Below, one piece after another: positions 38,801 to 50,900 of a stretch of 64,000 bases of DNA; within the stretch, counting starts at the first letter, position 1; the number at the start of each line of letters is the position of its first letter. Under the pieces are notes generated by a model. The model had not been told where the DNA came from, made no database searches, and was given only the letters and a program-made list of their open reading frames with translations. The position numbers and the translations under genes are program-made. The stretch is from Escarpia spicata (lineage: Eukaryota > Annelida > Polychaeta > Sabellida > Siboglinidae), in NCBI GenBank assembly GCA_963995525.1, contig OZ023217.1, positions 25,905,587 through 25,969,586 on the forward strand. Reading direction: 5' to 3'.

Positions 38801-41800
38801 GTTTCGACCAAGTGGGGATTTCTAATCGAGCCACTCTGACGTCACCCAGTACTAATTTACTTTGCTAACTATTGATTTACTTGGTCTGATGCCTAAGGCT
38901 AAACCAGCTGTGTTAAATATTCTCCTCGAAACATAATTGGTTTTGTGTGCATCGATCACTGATGTGACTACATTTGAATACACTCTCACATGGCCCCATA
39001 GATTTTGTCTTTAGAAAAATTATTGTTTAGTTATTAAACAGAAAACTTAATTTAGTAATGTGTCTGCCCATTAGTTAGCAGATAATTCACTTTAATGTGA
39101 TTCCCGAAATATATCATTATTATGCAGAGCTGGACAGTAACGTAACTGAAAATTATTTGAAAATTGCTAAAATTCCTAAGACATACATTGTCTATTAGGA
39201 AAGTCAGCCTGGATGATCAATCAAAAGACACAAATTTACTAGAGGTAGGCAAAGGATTAAGTATCGGTTCACCAAAGTATGTCAACACTCTTTAGAAACA
39301 AATGATGACTTGAAACAACTGATAACTTGAAAGACAAACCAATGACACCCAGCCACTGACAACTACAAAGAACATAATTGTGTGGAGGACCATGATTGCC
39401 AGTCACCAGAATGGCACATGTTGGAGAACAGTACAGAAAAGCATTATTTATGTGCAATAATGGGCAGGATGCAGTGAATGATTCAATGGAGATGAATTGA
39501 TTTGTGAGACTGTTGCTTTGGGCATCTGATATGAGTGTATCCCTGACAGCAGCCTGTATTAGGATGATTCATCTTGTTTCCATGGTAGCAACACGGCAGC
39601 TCTATCTGCTGGCTGGAGGCTGTTGGTTGTCCGATTGTATGACACCTCGACACCCTCATTGGATCCTGCAGAATTGTATATGGACAGACACCTTGACACC
39701 CTCACTGGATCCTGCAGAATTGAATGAGACAGACACCTCGACACCCTCACTGGATCCTGCAGAATTGTACAAGACAGACACCTCAACACCCTCACTGGAT
39801 CCTGCAAGATTGTATGAGACAGACACCTCGACACCCTCACTGGATTGTGCAGGATTGTATGAGACAGACACCTCGACACCCTCACTGAATCCTGCAGGAT
39901 TGTATGAGACAGACACCTTGACAACTTCACCAGATTCTGCAGGATTGTGTGAGACAGGCACATAGTTATTGACCATATCCCTGTTCAAATAAATGTTCCA
40001 GGGAGCAAACAATCACTAAAATAGGGTACAATCTCAAAATTACTTGTACGTACATACAAAATGTGTTTAATAGTATAGATGATTCCTGTGTAGTGAGAGG
40101 TAGAAATCTTAAATTATGGTACACAGTTAATATAAAGTTCTACAAATACTGTATGAAAAAACTGGACAAGAATGTATGTATGAAGTATTTGTACATTTGC
40201 TAGGTCAAACCAGTAAGCAGACTGACATTTGAGGAGCTTAGAAAGTCATTCAATAGCTAGATTCGCTGGCACACAGCTGCCTAGGTCAAGCTGATCAATA
40301 TCTAGACAGTTCTATGCATAATTGCCTGTCCCTCATTAGGCCCTAGCAAGCAGAACACATTTGTTAGACCATTTAATTCCTTCAGTGTCAGGCCGCAGTA
40401 GTTCACTTCTTCATTCAACTGTTTCTCACTAATGTAACATCATTTTCTACAGACATAGATGTAAGGAAGACACAATGCTGAATGTATCAGTCTGGTATTT
40501 ATCTGCAATATGTGCCATTCCAGTCTCTTCACAACTCAACACACAGTAGATTTCTCTACGTCAAATTGATTAGCTATAACTGCCAACTGTAGTGTGTCTC
40601 TGCTGTGCACCAGCACAATAACAGTTTTCAATGAGAACACCTCTCTTGAAAGTTGTTTTATAGCTGTAGAGTGTATGTCTAGTCACATCCTGTCTATTAT
40701 CTATGGGCTTCATTCTTGTCAGTGTCTGCATCAAGGATTTGCTTTCCGGTGGACATCCTCTTTCAATGGTGTCCCTGCCACACTTGTATTAGACTACTAT
40801 CAGTACCTATTTTGTTACAGTAAATTCTCTATGCTTCAGCACACATGCATGTTGGCCTCTTTACATAACTTTGTCAGTTGTAGCAAATATGCCTACAATT
40901 CTTAGTCTGACTCTCATTTGATGTTGATTGCCTTCTCATTAGAACTCTGCATTCTGGTGATTTTTAGAGGATTGTTTTCAGAGGTTGTGTATCTCATCTC
41001 ACACAACCGTGCAGTCTGCTGTATGCAGAATTTAGGAATATAATTTTTATATAATGTTCTGGATTCGTAAACAACATATACATGGTGTTTCAGAATCAAG
41101 AACAACATTCCTGTATTCCCCGTTCTATTCCCATGTACAATAACTTTCTTCTGGGGCAGTTACAATTTATTATCTGACTTTTGTCCATTGCTACTTCTCT
41201 GAAATGTGCTGCTGACCAGTCTTGTTTTAATAAGAAATGTTCTCTGGCTATCAGTGTACTGTATAAACTTGATAACAAGAACCAATGATGCCCTGTAAGA
41301 ACAGTCACAGACCCAGAAAACCAGCTGACAATGACTCAGCTTTGGTAACACATTAGAAACTTACAAACTTACCTTTAAGACAATTAAGATCAAGTTGACT
41401 TGATCATAATTTAGCTATTTCTTAATATGTATAAAAACTATAAATTATTTGTATTAATTGTAGATAATTTCTCTGATAGTGAGATTTTTCTGTGTACTTG
41501 TTCCACGTGTGTGTTTCTCTTGATGTCATTGTAGATTGTGGTGTACCTTGTGTTCTAGTTGATTCTATTAATTATGTTAGATTGCAATAGCAGGAAGATT
41601 TGTTTTAATTGGGGGTTGACACATTGGCTCAAAGCTTCATGTGCCTATTAATGGTATTGTTTGGTTTAAGTGTCAAGACACTTGCACTGTATGCCCTCTA
41701 TGGCTTACTTTCATCACAAATAATGCATGCAGTTCAGTAGGCACAAATACCTTCAGTGTGTCAAACATAAATCTTGTGTGACATAGGTCTTGCTTGTGGT

Positions 41801-44800
41801 GCAAGCAGGCATGGGGTCAAATACATTGCAATGTAATATATTACTCTTGCTTTGTTTCCTTCCTATTACTATTAGTATTACATGCTGAATTCTGCTTATT
41901 ACTATTACATTTGAAGCAATTACTATTACTATTACATTTTTCATTGGAACATTTTATGGTATAATGCACTGTATGCACAAATACAATAAGTACAAGTGTT
42001 TGACTCACAGTCTCAAGAAGTTAAACATAACAGGTGAATACAAAAATCTAACTTGCCATTTATTGATACCCATGCCCAAAGTATTTGAAATCATATTTGA
42101 GAATGTCAAGTATTTTCATCGTCATCATCATAATTAGGGAAGTATTATAAAGTATAACAAATCATAAATATTTACAACAAAATATATATATACAGTGTAT
42201 ACCATATTTAGCACAATCTACTAACTACATTGACTAAGGATAGTACATAATATGTTCTATTTTAATTTAAATACCGTACTGGAATGAAAAACAAAAGCAG
42301 TAGTCAATGCCACATAACTATATGGATTATATTACAGTCTAATTAAACCACATTGCTCTACTTGGTGCTTGGTGGACAGTTCATTATTGGCTCTAGTACA
42401 AATACATCAGCATGTTTTTTACACCTGCTGTTGTTTAGGCTCAATTGTGTGCACTATGGCAGTCACTAAAGCCATAGGCTTACTTGAAACTTGGCACTTG
42501 GCAGAATAGGCTTTAAAACAGTGACAGCCCAGTTTAATTACTAGTTAATGCAGCAGTCACACAGTACCAGTGTCTCTTAGGTAAATGCTCATAAATACTC
42601 ATAAAACTCTAGCTCTTGCTCAACCTATTAATGTTACTTCAATATTTGTAATCATTACTATTCCTATTACATAATACTATTACCCCAGGCCTTATTGACA
42701 CAGTGGCTCTGTCCTGGATTTGTGCAACACTCAATCCGTGTAAACATGACACAGCTGTTGAGATAAATAAAATAATTATCTACTGCTGCCCTGATGTATG
42801 TATGTACATGAGCACTCCGCAGACTCAACATCATGGTTAACATGTCCATGTACACGTATTACCAGCAGCTGTATATGAGTCCCATTACATGACACACTTT
42901 CTAACGCCTTTCTTTTGATGTGCCTCTCAGCTTGGTTTCCACGGATTTAGGCGCAAAAGAAGTAACCTTATTATTATTAGCAAAGACAGATTCAGCTAAA
43001 ACGTCCGACGCTTGATTGATAGAAGACACCAGACGATAAGAACACACAACTCAAAACAGACAGTATTGATGGCAGTGCAATCATTTATGTTTTTTAAATT
43101 CCAGACAAATGTCAGCTCGTATATATGAGGCATGCTAAATAGACATTCATCTCTCTAGCTAGAGGACAACATTGGATATTGCAGGATGTCTTCTGTCTGT
43201 GCTGAATCAAGGCTGAACATTCAGAATTGCTTACTTTGCCAACAGGGCAACCACAAGCATGGTGTGAGCAATAAAATGAAATTTGCTTCCAGCGCTAGCA
43301 ATGTGGTGCCATTTTATGATTAAATGTATCTGCAAGGTAATGCCAAAGCCAGCGGCATATTTGTAGATGGCGTTATTATCTTTACGATGATAGACAAAAT
43401 AAAATGTTGGATCACATCCAGTTGAGCAAAATTTTGAAAACTAAAAATCTACGAACTATTTAACGAGGTTGCTAGCATGTCTACACCATTTCATCTCAAT
43501 AAATGTGAAACTACATACCAAAAATACAGACACCCCAAAAAAACTCTTATAATATACACAAACATTTGGTTGTCTTGCACAAAATGCACACAATGATGTA
43601 ATGAATAGCAATTAACTTTTTTATTTTCATATGATCGTTGCTCCACAGTGTTGTGTATCATGACAATATAAACACTTTGGTGGAATCAGTACTTTAAAGC
43701 ACTGTTGTCTGATTAAATAAAACGATAAGGAGAATTGAAGAGAACAGTGGCCATTGTTATGGTTGAAAGTAAAACTATCATACCTTTGAAATGGTGATAA
43801 GACAATAACAATGATCTGTCACAAAAAATTAACGAACCATCTGCAAACCGACTACAGATAATTCATCGAGACATATTTGCATGTATTGATACATCAATCA
43901 ATCAATCATTCAATCAGTAATTTATTTTCAACAACTGAATAGCACAAATTCGATCATGACATAATACAACACAATTTTCAACATGTAAAATATAATAAAC
44001 AATACAGAGTTGGTGGAAAAGGAGTGAACAGAAGTGTGCTGCGTGTCTGTGGTTCACCCCCAGCCAGTAGATTTACATAGGGCTGACTAATGCTGCATTC
44101 CAATCACTTCTTGTATACCGTGAATACGACTTCATAACTACTACTTGACCCAGTTGCATAAATTTACGAGTGGTAAACTCCAAGAGCCAAATCATGTTTA
44201 TGATATAAACGAGCCCATTGGAACGCAGCATTACACCTGTGAAAGTAGACTGTATTGGAGCTGATCCATAATGCACTAACTTCTTTGGGTCATTCCTACT
44301 AGTAAAACACTGGCTGCAAACAGATCATGTTGAATAAATGCATTAATCAAGTGAATGATAAAAAAGTTAGATTGGTGTTAGTACGTAGAATGACATTGGT
44401 GTTTTGTGCATTGCAGGGGATGCATTGAACTACTTCAAAAAGAAGCACATTCTGGATCAAGACCACCATTCCCAGAAGCCAGTGCACATTGTGTCCGGCA
44501 TCCTTGCCAAGCACAACATTGACGACATTGGTGATGTTGACACTGCCAGTAACGTGAAGACGACATCTGTAAAGCCAACGACAGAGAAGAAGAATGTGTA
44601 CGTTGACTACATTCACAACACGGATGACAAGCCGGCTGGCATCTCGGAGCACAAGTATTTCCAGAATGCCAAGAAGATGCTTGTGAAGCACCACCACGAG
44701 AAGGTGACAAAGGTGAGTTCTTCTACCACAAACTCTTGTATGTATTCACTGCACCGCTGGTGGGCTGGAACAATTTCAACAGCAAGTTTTGGTGTTTTAA

Positions 44801-44857
44801 TAATGTAAGTCATTTAAATGTAGCTGAAATGTCCGGAAAATAAATTGTTTTAGTGAT

Positions 44858-44904
<47 letters not shown>

Positions 44905-47900
44905 ATCATTGATCATCTGAAAAATGAAATAGTTGGTTGTACATATTTGTGGCATAGTTGGCATGAATGTGGTCAATGACAGCACACTCTTCCTTGATCG
45001 CTAGTAGATAGTGATAAGTGACAACATCCTAGCCTGCCATGGGGGCGCTGCTGCTGATTACGTCAGTGCCAGCCAGCAGTACCCCCTGGCTGATCGCTTT
45101 GCGAAACTCTGAATTTAAGCTCAGCCTATGAAATCACTCACTAGATAAGTGGATGTCGGCAGATCAGGGGAGTCATAATAAAACAAATTTCAACCAACCG
45201 TAGCTCGTGTTACAAGCAATGTTTAGAAGTAGAAGCAATTATTCGAATACACAATACCGCTCAGCTGCTCGTGCTAATGGGCGAATGGGTCATTATATAT
45301 TGGAATTCCTAGAAGTCATTTATCCGTCTTCAAAATGGGGTGGGTATTTGCAATATCAAGATTTACAACATTTCAGTCCACTGAATGAATTCTATTGAAA
45401 GAATGTAGATCTTGCCTTTCACAATATGGACACTTCATGTTTGTGTGCCATTGCCTCAAACTGAGAGTGTGAGCATGTGTGTATGCGTGCATGTCAGTGT
45501 CTCCACTGCTTCTGTCTGTTTTAGATGATGAAGGAGTGGGCAGCTGCACGCCAGCATGTACATGACATGAAGCTGACTGACCCCAAAGGTTCAGACAAGC
45601 TCAACAAGGAGATCACTGATGTAAGTCGTCAAAAGCACCACATTCAGTTCAATAGTCTGCCAAGAAGAACGTATTGTGGTATTTAACCCTGTGACCAGCC
45701 AGGGCCGATTCATTGGCCGATTGTACCTACCGTTATAGTAACATGTTTTTGTTTCCATGAACAGTAACTCACACGTGAACATTTGGTATCGTTGGATAAC
45801 TGACCGATTTTTCAAGATGGTGTATGTTTATTCATGAGCAGATTGATTGACTGCTATTGACAGTCCATCAAACAAAACATGTCACCTACGCCCCGTGTAA
45901 TGAATATACATATCCATTCATAAAGTCTAGACCTCCACACATGCACAGTATCAATAAAAAGTTCTGTTATTGGCCAATCTTCTAAAAATTACATCACCTG
46001 TCTAAGCTAATTCAGCGAATCAGAGCAAAGCATTTCAAACACTGCACCAACGACCCCCGGAGCTGAAGTCAACAATAAAATGCAGACTTGCCTACCATTC
46101 CGGATTGTCCGGAATCATTCCGGAAAGTCACCTCAAATTACGGTATTACGGTGAGGGATGAAAATATTACGGACTGACCATGTTGGGCAATCACTCAAAT
46201 TTGGGTTCCACTATATTCAACAGGTGGCAGCATATGTATGCAGCATGTTGTGACATGGTTTTTCATTCGCTGAGTCTGGTCGTAATGTAACCAATAGGAA
46301 ACAGCGTTATGACAAATTCGCATTTCCGCCATCAAACAAAACGAAGTCACGCGGCACGAAATGATGGCTGACAGCAAAACGACGCCACCGCCAACCCAAA
46401 AGGGGTCAGCACACTGTTGGACTTCCTGCAAAATGAGAACAGATAATGCGTGTGCATTTTCTTAAACAATGTTTTACTGTGCTACATGCGAGATTGCAGC
46501 TCACCAACTCTCCTGCAATCTTTCTACAACCACTGGAAATTGGTCTAAATAGTAGAGTATCGGGATAAAATCCGATACTATTTTTTAATAACACATTAAC
46601 TAATATATACAATATTCACGAAATGGTCTACTCGAATGCTTTATTTCCAGGTGTATCTTCACTGGCATGCATATAGTCTAGAGAGCTACTAAACATGTCA
46701 ACACTTTACTTCCATCATAACTCTTAATGATCTGTAACTATGATTCACCAAAAACATTTCATTAATACTTACAAACTCACAATATAATCCAAAGGGCTTC
46801 AGGGACTCTTGGCCCATTTTTTTAAAAGAAGTATCCATCACGGCCAACTTGCGCGAGTGCCCTGCCTAGGTACTTGATAAGTTCCTGGCGTGCGATAATC
46901 CGGCCTTTACTAGAATACTCGCTTTATTGCCTTTAACATTTAGATGGTTTTCTCAAGATTCATGTAACATATTTACTCTTTGTATGACATGTTTGTGAAC
47001 AACTGAACATGTCACAGAGCCACAGCGGCACCACCACCGACAGTCTGATCCTTGTCAGTCTATGCTATGGGCACTTGTACACATGTCTAGGCAAATGGTT
47101 GGAAATGCTGATTGGCTTAGATCCGGTGATGTTAAAATCCCACTTCATTCACTGATTCAGCACAGTTAATAAATTCGCTTGGAAGGAAATGTCGGCTAGA
47201 TATATGAGAATACAAAGTTGATTTCCAGTGCAGTTGAATAGTTTGGACAGACTGACGCTGTGTATTTATAGTGCCCTGCAGCATGTTGTTTCATCAGGAA
47301 ACCTTTGCAGGGTGATGTTTACTTTCAGCTTTGTAACAACCCCATCTTACACGACAAATGTCTATTATGTTGATGTTAACAAATGTCCATGTAGTATGAG
47401 ATAAAAAACTAGAAGGTTGAACATGTTTAAAAATGCTAAAGTCAATGAACACGAAAACTGTTTACAAGTGAAGCAAATCTGCCGTGTGACGTCACAACCT
47501 AGTTATCAGACAGTCTTGGGCAGATCACAGATAGAAAATTTATTTCATACTGATCTGTAAAGTAAATATAATAAATCCGGATTTTTGTTAACAAAATGTT
47601 CGATGCCTTTAGCAAGTCAAATGGTGTGTGTTGCGATATCGCCATGTAGATTTGCAAAATTAGAATAATTTGTTCTCCTTTGCACAGACTTAGTAGTTAT
47701 TGTATAATCAATGACAAGGCATGTGCAAGCTGCCAAAATGAGCATGAAATATATTGTTTGTTGTATTAAGAATACAGTAGGCCTAACAAATATTTGTGAC
47801 GCAAAAAATAGGCCAAATTTTGCATTGCAATAAGCATACACCCATTTTCTGGAGTTCCTGTGTACAACCATCCCAGCAGGCATGACTGGCAAGTAATATA

Positions 47901-50900
47901 TGCATCCATATATGAGCAACAGGATACCAGAGCACTGTAGTATGATCATTTAGGTGGACCTGTTGTTTTATCACTGATCCTTGAATGTAGTGTAACATTG
48001 GTAGAAATTAAATGATGGATTCAAGAGTCAAGGTTGGCATTGGAGATCGTTGTCATGGTGTTACACTCTGCTAAAAGGGGAGTGTACACTAATTAGCACA
48101 TGTACGCTTAATAGAATGAATATGGTATATGTGTTATAATCAGTGTGATGAGGAGGTTATGACGTGTGTATGCAGCGCTTCCAGAAGACATACGAGGCTT
48201 TGGAGGAAGAGGGAGATGCAGAGAAGAAGCAGCTCATTGCCATCCACCAGCAGCGAGTCCAGGCCAAGTTGAATGTGAAGAAACGACACTCCATGGAACA
48301 CTACATGGCTGTTCTCACAGAGCCCAAGCCCGACGTAAGTACACACACAGCCTGAGCCCTACGTAAGCACTCAGAGAGCCCAAGCCCGACATAAGTACTC
48401 ATACTGCCCAAGCCCAATTTAGCTACACTCAGAACTCAGGCCCAATGTAAGCACTCACAGATCCAGGGCCCAACTCTGACATAAATACTCACAGCTCAAG
48501 CCCGACATAAATACTCACAGAGCCTCATCCCGATGTAAGTACTCACAGAGCCAGGGCCCAACTCTGACATAAGTACTCACAGAACCCAAGCCTGAAGTAA
48601 GTACTGACATAGCCCAAGTGTGACATATGCACTGTGTGTGGTGGTTGTAGGCTGCAAAGATCCTGAAGGCGTTGAAGCACTACCTGCGGGTAGAGGAGAA
48701 GGACCGCGTGCACAGCATCAACCACTACAAACACGTGCGTGACACAGAGAATGCAGACGCAGCCGAAGTCGTTCGACAACGCACCATGACACACCTGAAG
48801 ATCCTCACCCAGCGCATCCAGCAGGCCATCGACATGCTCAGTCGGGTACCCTCCTATGAGAAGAAGATCAGAAGTCAGATCGGTATGACACATCTTTTAG
48901 TAGGTCGCACTTGGCAGGTTGGATTAACAGATTGGTTGCTTTGTGTATACAGGTTGTCTCTCTTAGTTGGCTACATTTGGCAGGTTGGATTAGCTGATTG
49001 GTTGCTGTGAGTGTAGCATTAGCTATTTAGCAGTGTCAATCAATGGATGTCGTGATGGAGTGTCAGTGTATAGCATTAACATGTCAATGGATGTCATGAT
49101 GGTGTGTCAGAGTCCAGCATTAACATGTCAGTGGACGTCATGATGGTATGTCAGCATCCAGCATTAACATGTCAGTGGACGTCATGATGGTGTGTCATAG
49201 TGCAGCATTAGCGTGTCAATGGATGTCATGATGGTGTGTCAGAGTCCGGCATTAACATGTCAGTTGATGTTATGATGGTATGTCAGAGTGTAGCATTAAT
49301 CTGGCTGAAAATAAAGACATGGGAAAAGGCCAACTTGATATAGGAGAGTTAATAAATCTTGACTGAAATTTTAAGTCAATGAATTATTAGTATGTCATGT
49401 CTGATGTAAGTAATTGGCTGGTTGGCATTTTGTTTAGTAAGTTTGGTTCTTCCTCCGTGTTCCCTATACCCTGGTATAGGGAGGGTCAGGTATACTGGTA
49501 GTTACTATATACTACTGTCGAACAATTCGCTCGCTCTGTTCTTTCTCCATAACTTCCTGTCAGCAGCCCCCTCTCCATCTTTCATCCTGACCTGATCACC
49601 TCATGTCCCTCCTCACACAATCCTCCCATCTCAGTTGTCGCCTTCTCACACAATCCTCCCATCTCAGTTGTCGCCTTCTCCTCACACAATCCTCCCATCT
49701 CAGTTGTCGCCTTCTCCTCACTCAGTCCTCCCATCTTAGTTGTCGCCTTCTCACACAATCCTCCCATCTCAGTTGTCGCCTTCTCACACAATCCTCCCAT
49801 CTCAGTTGTCGCCTTCTCCTCACACAATCCTCCCATCTCAGTTGTCGTCGCCTTCTCCTCACTCAGTCCTCCCATCTCAGTTGTCGCCTTCTCCTCACTC
49901 AGTCCTCCCATCTCAGTTGTCGCCTTCTCCTCACACAATCCTCCCATCTCAGTTGTCGCCTTCTCCTCACTAAGTCCTCCCATCTCAGTTGTCGCCTTCT
50001 CACTCAGTCCTCCCGTCTCTGTTGTCGCCTTCTCCTCACACAGTCCTCCCATCTCAGTTGTCGCCTTCTCCTCACTCAGTCCTCCCATCTCTGTTGTCGC
50101 CTTCTCCTCACTCAGTCCTCCCATCTCAGTTGTCGCCTTCTCCTCACTCAGTCCTCCCATCTCAATTGTCGCCTTCTCCTCACACAATCCTCCCATCTCA
50201 GTTGTCGCCTTCTCCTCACTAAATCCTCCCATCTCAGTTGTCGCCTTCTCCTCACTCAGTCCTCCCATCTCTGTTGTCGCCTTCTCCTCACTCAGTCCTT
50301 CCATCTCAGTTGTCGCCTTCTCACACAATCCTCCCATCTCAGTTGTCGCCTTCTCCTCACACAATCCTCCCATCTCAGTTGTCGCCTTCTCCTCACTCAG
50401 TCCTCCCATCTCAGTTGTCGCCTTCTCCTCACTCAGTCCTCCCACCTCAGTTGTCGCCTTCTTCTCACACAGTCCTCCCATCTCAGTTGTCGCCTTCTCC
50501 TCACTCAGTCTTCCCATCTCAGTTGTCGCCTTCTCCTCACTCAGTCCTCCCATCTCAGTTGTCGCCTTCTCACTCAGTCCTCGCATCTCAGTTGTCGCCT
50601 TCTCCTCAATCAGCCCTCCCATCTCAGTTGTCGCCTTCTCCTGCATCCTTGGTGTTGTTCCACATCTGCTCTCTGCAAGTTTGCTTGCATCTATCCTTAC
50701 CAAGTGGCCTGCCCATCTCATCCGACTTCTCACCAGTGTTTCTGCATTCCAACCCAGTAAGTTATAATATTTAAATGCTCCTTTTTTAATAATGAGATGA
50801 AGAGTATATACAGTTTGGACATGCCTAGGGATGTTGAGACTGTTGAATGAAAATAAAAACATGTCACAGTTGACATCGCTTTTATTTGTATCAAGATAAT

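Noticed and set aside
39504..39965. 153-codon plus ORF
   Set aside because: Mostly the 45-bp minisatellite; no splice signals or homology.
27271..44416. Kunitz inhibitor or extra acidic exons of APP
   Set aside because: Exons 4 and 5 join in phase and no Kunitz cysteine pattern or long Asp/Glu exon was seen in the introns. Absence is not proof.
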